Counted from the stretch's first letter, positions 8,831 to 17,491 are shown. The stretch is DNA of 64,000 nt from Sphingobacterium populi (GCF_001586775.1 NZ_LQXS01000005.1:62001-126000), one strand, 5' to 3'. Program-made: numbers and translations. The notes: a model not told the origin generated them from the letters alone.

Positions 8831-10237
8831 ATGGAATCATACGATTTTGGTATAGTAGGTCTTGGTGTAATGGGTAGAAACCTATTACTTAATATGGCCG
8901 ACCATACTTTTGCTGTGGCTGGATTAGACCTAGACACAGAGAAGGCTGCTTCATTACAGGCCGAAGCGGCAGCCAATCATCAAATCAAAGCTACCACAGA
9001 TGTGGCAGCCTTTGTACAGGCGATTCGCAAACCACGTGCCATTATGCTACTTGTACCTGCTGGCAAACCTGTAGATAGCGCTATTGAAAGTTTGCTTCCT
9101 CACTTAGAAGAAGGCGATATACTAGTGGACGGTGGCAACTCGTATTTTCCTGATACAGAAAGACGATACACGTACCTTTCCGACAAGAATATTCATTTTT
9201 TTGGAATGGGAATCTCTGGCGGCGAAAAAGGCGCACGATTCGGGCCTAGTATGATGCCCGGCGGCGATGAAGTCGCTTACGAGCGTTTGCGCCCCATATT
9301 TGAAGCGATCTCTGCCAAAGTAAATGGCGATCCTTGCGTTGCCTACTTAGGCAGCGGGTCTGCCGGTAACTATGTAAAAATGGTGCACAATGGCATCGAA
9401 TACGGTGTTATGCAATTGCTAGCAGAGATTTACGATCTGATGAAACGCGGTGCTGGCATCGCCGATGACAAGATTCAAGAGACATTTGCAAAATGGAATG
9501 AAACTGAGCTGCAATCGTTCTTAGTAGAGATAACAGGAGAAATCCTGAAACAAAAAGACGAAGATGGTACACCATTGATCCATGCGATCTCTGACTGGGC
9601 CAAATCCAAAGGAACAGGAAAATGGACTTCACAAAATGCCATGGACCTACAAGTACCTGTACCGGTAATTGATGCTGCAGTTAATATGCGCGACATCTCT
9701 AAATACAAACCGGAGCGTATCGAAGCGGCTAAACAACTGACATGGGAAGCGACTTCCTCATCCGACGTAGCAGAAGATCAACTGCTAAAACAGCTAAAAG
9801 ATGCATTTCACGCGGCCATGCTTCTCACCTACGCACAAGGATTAGCACAGCTTACGGTCGCCTCTGATACCTACAAATACGGATTAGAATTAGAAACGGT
9901 CACGAAAATCTGGCGTGGAGGTTGTATCATTCGCGCAGCGGCGTTAGAAGATTTCCGCCAAGCTTACCACCGTAATCCAGACTTGCGCAACATCTTGCTA
10001 GATGAACAAATCGGTCAGCAATTACTGAAATTACAAGAGAATTTCCGCTCTGTAATCAATTTCGCAGTAGCAAAAGGTATTCCTGTAGCGGGGCTAATGA
10101 ATGCCTTAGTATATTTTGATGCTTACCGCTCGGCCAACCTACCGACAAACTTGATACAAGCCCAACGCGATTATTTTGGTGCGCATACTTACGAGCGTAT
10201 TGATCGCGAAGGAATTTTCCATACACAATGGGGCTAA
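8831..10237 (+). CDS. gnd: 6-phosphogluconate dehydrogenase, decarboxylating
   Basis: Oxidises 6-phosphogluconate to ribulose 5-phosphate, CO2 and NADPH. The N-terminal Rossmann domain starts with YDFGIVGLGVMGRNLLLNMA. Substrate-binding signatures follow: DGGNSYFPDTERR, FFGMGISGGEKGARFGPSMM (the GGxxGA element) and YVKMVHNGIEYGVMQ with the catalytic Lys and Asn. The C-terminal helical domain includes IWRGGCIIRAA, and the tail ends HTYERIDREGIFHTQW. Length 468 matches the long dimeric type. It heads an operon with zwf (25 nt gap) and pgl; the order is the reverse of the metabolic flow. Confidence 0.97.
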   Translation: MESYDFGIVGLGVMGRNLLLNMADHTFAVAGLDLDTEKAASLQAEAAANHQIKATTDVAAFVQAIRKPRAIMLLVPAGKPVDSAIESLLPHLEEGDILVDGGNSYFPDTERRYTYLSDKNIHFFGMGISGGEKGARFGPSMMPGGDEVAYERLRPIFEAISAKVNGDPCVAYLGSGSAGNYVKMVHNGIEYGVMQLLAEIYDLMKRGAGIADDKIQETFAKWNETELQSFLVEITGEILKQKDEDGTPLIHAISDWAKSKGTGKWTSQNAMDLQVPVPVIDAAVNMRDISKYKPERIEAAKQLTWEATSSSDVAEDQLLKQLKDAFHAAMLLTYAQGLAQLTVASDTYKYGLELETVTKIWRGGCIIRAAALEDFRQAYHRNPDLRNILLDEQIGQQLLKLQENFRSVINFAVAKGIPVAGLMNALVYFDAYRSANLPTNLIQAQRDYFGAHTYERIDREGIFHTQWG

Positions 10238-10262
10238 CGCCAAATGTTTTATCTGTCTAAAC

Positions 10263-11798
10263 ATGAAAACAAGTAAAAAAGCCAGACCAGCGATCATCGT
10301 TATATTTGGAGGAACAGGTGACCTCGCAAAGCGAAAATTAATTCCTGCCTTTTATAATCTTTTTCTGGACGACTGGATGCCCGAAAAATTTGCCATCATC
10401 GGGCTCGGAAGAACAGCACTTGACAATGATGCCTATCGCGAGCATTTGAAAGAAGGTTTGACCGAGTTTTCGCGTACGGGAGCACCCGATGCGGATAAGT
10501 GGACAGTTTTCAGTCCGCAGGTTAGCTACTTCCAATCGAATATTGAAACCCCAGAATCCTATCAAGAGTTGGCGGCTCAATTGGATGCGCTGGATGCCGA
10601 ATGGGGAGAGCGAGCAAATCGTTTGTTTTATCTTTCAGTAGCACCGCGCTTTATTGGCGCAGCCGCATCAAACATCAATGCATCTGGCTTGGCTAGTATT
10701 CCAGCCCAAGACCGTATCGTAATCGAAAAGCCTTTCGGATACAATAAGAAAACAGCGATAGAACTGAATCAACTGTTGACCCAAACGTTTCAAGAAGATC
10801 AGATCTATCGTATCGATCATTATCTAGGCAAAGAAACGGTGCAAAATATCTTGGCATTTCGCTTTGGCAATGCGCTGTTCGAACCGTTGTGGAATCGTAA
10901 TTACATTGATTCGATACAAATCACCGTGGCAGAGCAAGTCGGCGTAGAAAACCGAGGCGGCTACTACGAGGGAGCAGGCGCATTGCGCGATATGATTCAA
11001 AATCACCTCTTGCAAATCTTGTGCATGGTCGCAATGGAAGCTCCAGCTTCTTTCAAAGCCGAAGAAATTCGTAATCGCAAGGTCGATGTGCTGCGTTCGA
11101 TACGCCGTATCAAACCCGAAGAAGTGAGCCGATATGCCGTACGTGGCCAATACCACGAAGGTTGGCTGCAAGGCGATAAAGTACCAGGTTATCGGGAAGA
11201 GACGGGTGTAAATCCGCAATCTAATACCGAAACGTATGCCGCCATTAAGTTTTATATGGACAACTGGCGTTGGCAAGGTGTACCGTTTTATTTAAGAACG
11301 GGCAAACGCATGCAGGAAAAACACTCGTCGATCACTATACAGTTTAAACCTGTTCCGCATTCTACGTTCTCCAATGGTGAGGCGGCAGAAAACCTGATGC
11401 CGAATCGACTGACCATCAACATTCAACCACAAATGGACATTCGATTGCGCTTCATGACCAAAAAACCAGGTTTGAGCATGAGTTTGAATCCTTCAGAAAT
11501 GGTATTTGACTACGATACCTGCTCTACACAATCGCCAGAAGCATACGAAACCTTGCTGTTGGATGCTTTGAACGGAGATGCAACGTTATTCATGCGCTCG
11601 GATCAAGTCGAAGAAGCTTGGGACGTAATAACTCCAATACAAGAAGCGTGGGAAAGTCGGGATTCGTTGGATTTCCCGAATTATGCTGCGGGCACTTGGG
11701 GACCAGAAACGGCCGAAGTATTGGTCGCACAACAAGGACACGTGTGGGCAATTAATGCTTTGCATAAACCAAAAATAAAAGACGAAAACTGTGATTAA
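10263..11798 (+). CDS. zwf: Glucose-6-phosphate 1-dehydrogenase
   Basis: First oxidative pentose phosphate enzyme, producing 6-phosphogluconolactone and NADPH. The start at 10263 (MKTSKKARPAIIVIFGGTGD) is chosen over an in-frame upstream Met at 10176 because the latter lies inside gnd and adds unrelated residues. The nucleotide motif GGTGDLAKRKLIPA and the substrate and catalytic motif RIDHYLGKETVQN (active-site His) are clear, as is EKPFG. The product is 511 residues, normal for the family. Its 3' end overlaps pgl by 8 nt, so translation is probably coupled. Confidence 0.96.
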   Translation: MKTSKKARPAIIVIFGGTGDLAKRKLIPAFYNLFLDDWMPEKFAIIGLGRTALDNDAYREHLKEGLTEFSRTGAPDADKWTVFSPQVSYFQSNIETPESYQELAAQLDALDAEWGERANRLFYLSVAPRFIGAAASNINASGLASIPAQDRIVIEKPFGYNKKTAIELNQLLTQTFQEDQIYRIDHYLGKETVQNILAFRFGNALFEPLWNRNYIDSIQITVAEQVGVENRGGYYEGAGALRDMIQNHLLQILCMVAMEAPASFKAEEIRNRKVDVLRSIRRIKPEEVSRYAVRGQYHEGWLQGDKVPGYREETGVNPQSNTETYAAIKFYMDNWRWQGVPFYLRTGKRMQEKHSSITIQFKPVPHSTFSNGEAAENLMPNRLTINIQPQMDIRLRFMTKKPGLSMSLNPSEMVFDYDTCSTQSPEAYETLLLDALNGDATLFMRSDQVEEAWDVITPIQEAWESRDSLDFPNYAAGTWGPETAEVLVAQQGHVWAINALHKPKIKDENCD

Positions 11799-12528
11799 AA
11801 TATACCCACAACCATCTGATATTTATCCTGCTGCTGCCGATCTTTTTGTGGCATCAGCTAAAAAAGCAATAGCTTCAAAAGGAAGCTTTACTGTGGCGTT
11901 GACTGGTGGATCCTCACCTGTAGAACTTTATAAGCTATTAGCAACGCCAGCTTACCTTGACCAGATCGACTGGACAAAAGTCTTTGTCTTCTGGGGCGAC
12001 GAGCGCTGGGTGCCATTGGCTGATCCATTGAGCAATGCCAAGATGGCTTTCGAAACATTATTGCAACAAGTGCCTTTGCCAGAAGATCATATCTTTCCGA
12101 TGTACGATATCGATCGCTCGCCGGAAGAATTTGCTGTTGTTTATGAGCAGCAGCTAAGAAGAGTACTTGGTACAGAAGGACAATTCGACTTGATTTTACT
12201 TGGTATGGGCGATGATGGACATACTGCTTCTCTGTTTCCGCATACGGCAGTATTGCAGGAGAAAACCAAATGGGTGGATGCCTATTATCTCGAGCCGCAG
12301 CAGATGCACCGCATTACGTTGACAGCAACTTTGCTCAACAAGGCAAAACAAATTTTAGTGATCACCTTCGGAGAAAAGAAAGCTCCAGCTTTGTACGAGG
12401 TATTAGAAGGCGTACGTAATTCAGAAGAATATCCTTCTCAATTGCTAAATCCTACTAATGGGGATATATTGTTTATGGTGGATAAGGATGCTGCATCTCG
12501 ATTATCGGAAGCGGTAATTAGTCAATAA
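11791..12528 (+). CDS. pgl: 6-phosphogluconolactonase
   Basis: Hydrolyses 6-phosphogluconolactone to 6-phosphogluconate, between the reactions of zwf and gnd. It belongs to the SOL/DevB (NagB-like) type, 245 residues. Visible motifs are VALTGGSSPVELYKLL, VFVFWGDERWVP and ILLGMGDDGHTASLFP, the last carrying the catalytic His. Translation starts at a GTG codon that overlaps the last codons of zwf by 8 nt. A long hairpin terminator follows 38 nt after the stop, which closes the operon. Confidence 0.95.
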   Translation: MIKIYPQPSDIYPAAADLFVASAKKAIASKGSFTVALTGGSSPVELYKLLATPAYLDQIDWTKVFVFWGDERWVPLADPLSNAKMAFETLLQQVPLPEDHIFPMYDIDRSPEEFAVVYEQQLRRVLGTEGQFDLILLGMGDDGHTASLFPHTAVLQEKTKWVDAYYLEPQQMHRITLTATLLNKAKQILVITFGEKKAPALYEVLEGVRNSEEYPSQLLNPTNGDILFMVDKDAASRLSEAVISQ

Positions 12529-12566
12529 TCTTTCAGCGGCTTGTATTACTCATTTCATGACCAAGG

Positions 12567-12612
12567 AAAAGCCTAACAAACTTATTGAAACAATAACGAG
12601 TTAGGCTTTTTA
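12567..12612 (+). terminator. Terminator of the gnd-zwf-pgl operon
   Basis: Outer stem AAAAGCCTAAC (12567-12577) / GTTAGGCTTTT (12600-12610), with an inner TTATTG / CAATAA stem around an AAA loop (12582-12596). The right arm runs into a short T stretch. Confidence 0.85.
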
Positions 12613-12773
12613 GCAGGTGATAGTTAAAGACATGAAACGAACAACGTACCGGCGTGATTAGTCCGTTGCAGACTAAACCAGAAACACTAAAAAATTAAGA
12701 CATAACTTATTAAACCATTAACCTGGTAATGCGTCAAATAAGGAAGATAGACACTTGTTAGCAACTAAAAGTC

Positions 12774-13337
12774 ATGAAAAAATACATCCTGCACATTAGC
12801 CTTCTTTTGGTAGTCACGCTAGTATTTTCAGCGTGTCGTACTAATAAATTCAACACCACTAAGGTGATGAATAAAGATTTCACCCAATACCGTACTTACG
12901 GTTGGTTGCCCCCTATTGATTCGTTATCAAAAGATTATTTTTCAAACGATATTGCACGTGAGAATATCATGATCGCTGCGAATACCGAAATCGAGAAGTT
13001 AGGGCTTACCTACTCGAAGGAGAATCCTGATATTTTGTTCCGTTATGTGGCCATTGTCAATAATAAAAGTCGCTTAATTTGGTCTAATCCAGGTTGGGGC
13101 GGCTGGGGAATGGGACCTTGGGGCTGGGGAATGGGCTGGGGAGGCGGTTGGTCTCAACCAGTTGGTCGCGAAGGCTATCGGTACGCTCATATCATTGTCG
13201 AAGCTTTTGATCGCCAAGCAGATGCCGTAGTGTGGCAAGCTCGAGGATCGAGAGAAGTCCGCAATCCAGAACGCGCTATTAACAGGCTTCCTACAATTCT
13301 ACGTGGAATATTTAAACAATATCCAGTACGAAAATAG
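12774..13337 (+). CDS. DUF4136-type lipoprotein
   Basis: Predicted lipoprotein of 187 residues. The signal peptide ends in the lipobox VFSAC (Cys about residue 21). The body fits DUF4136: FTQYRTYGWLPP near the start, then a stretch on ageing periplasmic binding, and YAHIIVEAFDRQADAVVWQARGS near the end, where such proteins commonly have an I/V-x-D-x-x-x-x-x-x-x-W-x-G/R motif. Between them, residues about 103-127 form a Gly/Trp-rich insert with repeated GWG units. The domain's biochemical function is not known. The gene appears to be monocistronic, with hairpins downstream. Confidence 0.78.
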   Translation: MKKYILHISLLLVVTLVFSACRTNKFNTTKVMNKDFTQYRTYGWLPPIDSLSKDYFSNDIARENIMIAANTEIEKLGLTYSKENPDILFRYVAIVNNKSRLIWSNPGWGGWGMGPWGWGMGWGGGWSQPVGREGYRYAHIIVEAFDRQADAVVWQARGSREVRNPERAINRLPTILRGIFKQYPVRK

Positions 13338-13354
13338 ATTAGCATAAAATATTT

Positions 13355-13390
13355 ATCATAACCAACGTACATCCGTACGTTGGTTATGAT
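13355..13390. terminator. Perfect 16-bp hairpin after the DUF4136 gene
   Basis: ATCATAACCAACGTAC (13355-13370) pairs without mismatch with 13375-13390 around an ATCC loop. It begins 17 nt after the stop codon. It has no T tract of its own and abuts a second perfect hairpin. Confidence 0.6.
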
Positions 13391-13430
13391 AAAGAAGGGG
13401 CAAGTGATAAACACTTGCCCCTTCTTTATT
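13391..13430. terminator. Second perfect 16-bp hairpin, terminator-like
   Basis: AAAGAAGGGGCAAGTG (13391-13406) pairs exactly with 13412-13427 around an ATAAA loop. The GC-rich centre and A/T-rich edges would work as an intrinsic terminator on either strand. Confidence 0.75.
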
Positions 13431-13551
13431 GGGAAAATTTTGGTAAAAAATATGTATTTTCGTTTTGCACCATGCGATGAACTAATCGCTAACCGACAGA
13501 ATAGAACCTATATAGTGCGATACTAAATTAAAAAGAACACCTCATCTGACC

Positions 13552-14109
13552 ATGAAGACATTAACAACTGACCAAAAAGAGAAACTGTTTGAAGGATTAG
13601 AAAAAAGATTTAGAGATAATGTACAAAGGCATATTGATCTAAAGTGGGATGATGTATTAAAGAAATTAGAAAGTGTATCCGACAATGCACTATATGCCCT
13701 GCATGCTATGGAGAATACGCAAGGGGAACCAGATGTGATCGGAACTGATGACAAAACTGGCGAATTTATTTTTTGCGATTGTGCGGCAGAAAGTCCTGTT
13801 GGCCGACGCAGTCTTTGTTACGATCAAGATGCCCTAGATTCGCGCAAACAAAATAAGCCAGCCGACAATGCGGTTGAGGCAGCACGTAAAATGGGTATAG
13901 AATTATTGGATGAGGAGGCTTACCATAGACTTCAAACCGTCGGAAATTTTGACACAAAAACCTCAAGCTGGCTCCGTACCCCTCATGAACTACGCAAATT
14001 AGGAGGTGCATTATTTGGTGATTACCGCTTTGGAAGAGTGTTTATATATCACAATGGTGCAGAATCCTACTATAGCGCACGCGGATTTCGAGGGCAAGTT
14101 TTTATATAA
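13552..14109 (+). CDS. DUF4256 domain-containing protein
   Basis: Cytoplasmic protein of 185 residues with no signal peptide or membrane segment. It matches DUF4256 over its length: an N-terminal helical part (TDQKEKLFEGLEKRFRDN), then FIFCDCAAESPVGRRSLCYD with conserved Cys residues, GIELLDEEAYHRLQ in the middle, and SWLRTPHELRKLGGALFGD plus HNGAESYYSARGFRG at the end. The family has no established function. It is a single gene facing the scoB operon; its last codons form part of a 25-bp perfect inverted repeat. Confidence 0.83.
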   Translation: MKTLTTDQKEKLFEGLEKRFRDNVQRHIDLKWDDVLKKLESVSDNALYALHAMENTQGEPDVIGTDDKTGEFIFCDCAAESPVGRRSLCYDQDALDSRKQNKPADNAVEAARKMGIELLDEEAYHRLQTVGNFDTKTSSWLRTPHELRKLGGALFGDYRFGRVFIYHNGAESYYSARGFRGQVFI

Positions 14110-14151
14110 GGAAAAGAGAATAGCTAAGCTATTCTCTTTTCCTTATATAAA
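14101..14151. terminator. Bidirectional terminator with a 25-bp perfect stem
   Basis: 14101-14125 is the exact reverse complement of 14127-14151, and the left arm includes the stop codon of the DUF4256 gene. The AT-rich outer ends give A/T tracts on both sides. It lies between convergent genes and could stop transcription from both. Confidence 0.8.
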
Positions 14152-14212
14152 AACGTAAAATCTGTAACTGGTAGAGATGCAGCTATGATATAATTTATTC
14201 GGTGCGTGCCAG

Positions 14213-14842
14213 TTATACGATTAGCTTCCCTTTCGTACTTTTTTGCACCTGCTCTAATGTCACTCCTTGATGTAGTTCTACAATCTTGAAACCGCCCTCT
14301 GGAACGACATCGAATACGCCCAACTCTGTCACAATTTTTTTGACACAGCGTAGTCCTGTTAATGGCAGTCCGCAAGAGGGAAGTAATTTGGATTCACCTT
14401 GTCTGTTGACGTGCTGCATGGCCACAATAATATTTTGTGCGCTAGCTACTAAATCCATCGCCCCTCCCATACCTTTCACCATCTTGCCGGGAATCTTCCA
14501 GTTGGCAATATCGCCGTTTTCAGAAACTTCCATCGCACCTAAAATAGTTAAATCGACCTTTCTCGAGCGAATCATACCAAAGCTCATAGCAGAGTCGAAG
14601 AAAGCAGAGCCAGGTAATGTTGTGATTGTTTGTTTTCCGGCATTGATATAATCAGCATCTTCCTCCCCTTCGAAAGGAAATGGCCCCATACCGAGCAATC
14701 CATTTTCACTTTGCAGCACTACGTTAATATCTTCTGGAATATAATTGGCTACTAAAGTCGGTATTCCTATGCCCAGATTCACGTAATAGCCATCTTTCAC
14801 TTCCTTCGCGATGCGTTTGGCAATTCCATATTTATCCAGCAT
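14213..14842 (-). CDS. scoB: Succinyl-CoA:3-ketoacid CoA-transferase, subunit B
   Basis: Beta subunit of the enzyme that moves CoA from succinyl-CoA to acetoacetate. The catalytic Glu is E46 in VVLQSENGLLGMGP, the family signature. GIGIPTLVANYIP near the N-terminus and GAMEVSENGDIANWKIPGKM in the middle fit as well. Length 209 is normal for the separate subunit. It is third in a minus-strand operon with one-base gaps, after scoA and a thiolase; acetoacetyl-CoA made here would be split by that thiolase to two acetyl-CoA. Confidence 0.93.
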   Translation of the reverse strand: MLDKYGIAKRIAKEVKDGYYVNLGIGIPTLVANYIPEDINVVLQSENGLLGMGPFPFEGEEDADYINAGKQTITTLPGSAFFDSAMSFGMIRSRKVDLTILGAMEVSENGDIANWKIPGKMVKGMGGAMDLVASAQNIIVAMQHVNRQGESKLLPSCGLPLTGLRCVKKIVTELGVFDVVPEGGFKIVELHQGVTLEQVQKSTKGKLIV

Positions 14843-14843
14843 A

Positions 14844-16034
14844 TCAATCGTGTTTTTTGATGATCATGGCACTCGCTCCACCGCCGCCATTGCAGATTGC
14901 GGCTAAGCCATAGGTGCCACCTTCTTGCTTTAAAATGCTACTCAAGGTAACAAGTATGCGTGCGCCACTACAGCCGAGTGGGTGACCGAGCGCCACCGCA
15001 CCGCCATATACGTTTATTTTGTCGGTCGATAATTCCAAAATTTTGGCATTGGCGAGTGCTACTACCGAAAAAGCTTCATTAAACTCATAGTAATCTATCT
15101 CATCTTTTGTCATGCCTGCTTTTTTAAGCACCTTCTCTGTCACAATACTTGGCGTAGTAGTAAACCATTCGGGATCTTGTTCTGCATCGGCATACGCGAT
15201 TATTTCGGCGATGGGCTTTAGTCCAAGTTTCTGCACCTTTTCTTCACTAGCCAAAATCAATGCTGCTGCGCCATCACTCAATGTAGAAGCATTGGCAGCC
15301 GTTATGGTACCCACCTTATTGAAGGAAGGTCGTAGTTGTGGAATTTTATCTATGTTTACTTGTCTACACTCCTCATCTTCGGTAACCACAGTATCTCCTT
15401 TACGACCATTCACGGTGATTTCTACCACTTCGGTAGCGAATTTTTTGTCGTTCCATGCTTGTTTACTGCGCTGGTAAGATGAAATGGCATACTCATCCTG
15501 TTGCTCTCGTGTAAACTCGTATTTTGCGGCGCAAGCTTCACCGCAATTTCCCATTGCTTGCCCTGAATATACGTCGGTCAAACCATCTTTTTGCAAGCCG
15601 TCTATCAACTGCTGATGACCGTATTTTGCGCCCCAGCGTGCTGAAGCATCGTAAAATGGTACTTGACTCATGCTTTCCATACCACCAGCAACGACGATAT
15701 CTGCATCACCTAATAAAATTTGTTGCACACCGATAGAAACAGCTTTCATACCGCTTGCACAAACTTTATTAATAGTTGTAGCGGGAATATTATCTGGAAG
15801 TCCTGCCTTGCGAGAAGCTTGCCTTGCTGGCGCTTGACCGACGTTGGCCGACAATACGTTTCCCATCAGAATCTCATCCAATTGATCTGCTGCAAGACCG
15901 CTTTGCTGTAAAGCCGCATCGATCGCCTTTGCGCCTAACTCGGGCGCGGAAAGGGAGGACAGGTTTCCGCCAAATCCACCAATTGGGGTACGCTTGGCTG
16001 CGACTATAAATACTTTTTTTGTTGTGTTTTGCAT
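14844..16034 (-). CDS. atoB: Acetyl-CoA C-acetyltransferase (thiolase)
   Basis: Interconverts acetoacetyl-CoA and two acetyl-CoA. The nucleophile is C92 in NKVCASGMKAVS; the second-site motifs are NEAFSVVALA, GGAVALGHPLGCSGAR (active His) and AAICNGGGGASAMI (second Cys). Length 396 is typical of degradative and biosynthetic thiolases. It is placed between the two CoA-transferase subunits with 1-nt gaps on both sides, which argues for strict co-expression. The likely role is acetoacetate use or late ketogenic amino acid breakdown; direction cannot be read from sequence. Confidence 0.94.
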   Translation of the reverse strand: MQNTTKKVFIVAAKRTPIGGFGGNLSSLSAPELGAKAIDAALQQSGLAADQLDEILMGNVLSANVGQAPARQASRKAGLPDNIPATTINKVCASGMKAVSIGVQQILLGDADIVVAGGMESMSQVPFYDASARWGAKYGHQQLIDGLQKDGLTDVYSGQAMGNCGEACAAKYEFTREQQDEYAISSYQRSKQAWNDKKFATEVVEITVNGRKGDTVVTEDEECRQVNIDKIPQLRPSFNKVGTITAANASTLSDGAAALILASEEKVQKLGLKPIAEIIAYADAEQDPEWFTTTPSIVTEKVLKKAGMTKDEIDYYEFNEAFSVVALANAKILELSTDKINVYGGAVALGHPLGCSGARILVTLSSILKQEGGTYGLAAICNGGGGASAMIIKKHD

Positions 16035-16035
16035 A

Positions 16036-16755
16036 CTATTCTTTTTCTTTTGTGCTGTATGTGCGTTGTTCTATACGTTTTTCATATCGCTCGCCTTGGA
16101 AAATTCTATTTACATAGATTCCGGGCGTATGAATGTAGTTAGGATCCAATTGGCCGGGTTCCACCAATTCCTCCACTTCGGCAATGGTGATCTTGCCACA
16201 CATAGCCATCGCGTGGTTAAAGTTGTTTGCTGTACCACGAAATACTAGATTGCCCATACGATCGCCCTTCCAAGCTTTCACCAAGGCAAAATCGGGTTCG
16301 AAAGCATATTCCATTAAATAATCTTTTTCTACGCCATGAAATGTAAATCGTCTTATTTCTTTGCCTTCGGCTACTTCAGTGCCAACGCCAGTCGGTGTAT
16401 AGATTGCGGGCATTCCATAACCTGCTGCCATTAAGCGAGTCGCTAATGTACCTTGCGGCACCAATTCGACGTCGAGCTCACCGCTGAGCATTTGCCGCTC
16501 GAATTCTGCGTTTTCGCCAACATAGGACGCTATCATTTTTTTGATCTGCTTACGCTGTAGCAACAAACCAAGACCGAAATCATCGACTCCTGCATTATTA
16601 CTGATACAGGTTAAATCCGTTATTTGCCTATCTATTAGAGCTTGTATTAAGTTTTCTGGAATTCCGCATAAACCAAAACCTCCGACAGCAATCGTCATAC
16701 CTGACTGCACATCATCAGTGGCCTCAAGTGCGCTTGACACCGTTTTATCTATCAT
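16036..16755 (-). CDS. scoA: Succinyl-CoA:3-ketoacid CoA-transferase, subunit A
   Basis: Alpha subunit of the 3-ketoacid CoA-transferase. The glycine-rich CoA-binding region GMTIAVGGFGLCGIPENLI is at about 19-37, and further family motifs include ISNNAGVDDFGLGLLL, PQGTLATRLMAAGYGMPAIYTPTGVGT and GDRMGNLVFRGTANNFN. Length 239 is normal. It is the first gene of the scoA-thiolase-scoB operon. The upstream region holds nested inverted repeats that may bind a regulator. Confidence 0.93.
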   Translation of the reverse strand: MIDKTVSSALEATDDVQSGMTIAVGGFGLCGIPENLIQALIDRQITDLTCISNNAGVDDFGLGLLLQRKQIKKMIASYVGENAEFERQMLSGELDVELVPQGTLATRLMAAGYGMPAIYTPTGVGTEVAEGKEIRRFTFHGVEKDYLMEYAFEPDFALVKAWKGDRMGNLVFRGTANNFNHAMAMCGKITIAEVEELVEPGQLDPNYIHTPGIYVNRIFQGERYEKRIEQRTYSTKEKE

Positions 16756-16769
16756 AAAGTTTATAATTC

Positions 16770-16824
16770 AAGGGTTAAAAACCTTAATAAAGGTACTAAA
16801 TTAACCCTTCTTTCTGAACAGAAA
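16770..16824. promoter_or_regulatory. Nested inverted repeats upstream of scoA
   Basis: AAGGGTTAA (16770-16778) and TTAACCCTT (16801-16809) flank a second repeat, ACCTT / AAGGT (16781-16785 / 16790-16794). Directly beyond is TTTCTG-AA-CAGAAA (16811-16824). All lie between the divergent scoA (start 16755) and the unknown gene at 16898. A role as operator is inferred from position. Confidence 0.45.
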
Positions 16825-16897
16825 TCTTGTTTATGTTCAATATTATGACTAAAATTGACTTTATCATCATTGAAATATCAAAAAGTTTTACCCCATT

Positions 16898-17491
16898 ATG
16901 TCTAGAGCATTTCTTACTACAGCGCTTCTTTTTTGCATCTTCATCTCATTTGGACAGAACAGACCTATGCTACCATATGCATTAAAAGGCGCGATAGATT
17001 CTCAGTTTTACTTTATCAATACACTATCACGTAGTCAGGATGCCGACACGAAGCTAATTCGGAAAACTAATTTGGAAATACTACGTAAAAATACTTCTGA
17101 TACGATCAATCGGTTAAAACGTGAAATCACCGATCTTAATGAAGCTAGCTCTTCCTCGGTGGCCACTACGCGTAGCCTTCGTGACTCTGTAAGCACATTG
17201 GAAGGCGAACTTCGCGTAGAACGCGATCGTACGGATAGTATTTCGTTCTTGGGAATAGATTTTCAAAAAAGCACCTACCACACCATCGTATGGGTGCTGA
17301 TCTGTGTATTTGCAGTCGCATTCATAGCCAGTTTTTTCGCTTTTAAAAAATCTAAGATCGACACTGTAGAACATCAAAAGACGGTCCATGAGCTACAAGA
17401 TGAATTGCAGATGTTCAAAAAGAAATCGATGGAAAAAGAACAATTACTTAAAAGACAGCTATTGGACGAGCAACTGAAGAGAAATTCTTGA
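16898..17491 (+). CDS. Unknown membrane-anchored coiled-coil protein
   Basis: I do not recognise this 197-residue protein. An N-terminal signal peptide (FLTTALLFCIFISFGQ, cleaved about residue 20) leads into a region with heptad-like coiled coil (about 60-115: NTSDTINRLKREITDLNEA and SLRDSVSTLEGELRVERD). A single membrane segment follows (about 128-148, TIVWVLICVFAVAFIASFFAF), then a charged C-terminal coiled coil (about 155-195, VHELQDELQMFKKKSMEKE). The topology would put the first coil in the periplasm and the second in the cytoplasm. A terminator follows; the neighbours give no clue. Confidence 0.75.
   Translation: MSRAFLTTALLFCIFISFGQNRPMLPYALKGAIDSQFYFINTLSRSQDADTKLIRKTNLEILRKNTSDTINRLKREITDLNEASSSSVATTRSLRDSVSTLEGELRVERDRTDSISFLGIDFQKSTYHTIVWVLICVFAVAFIASFFAFKKSKIDTVEHQKTVHELQDELQMFKKKSMEKEQLLKRQLLDEQLKRNS

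Noticed and set aside
10824..11276. 150-codon minus-strand frame in zwf
   Set aside because: It lies antisense to conserved zwf sequence; the protein has no family signature.
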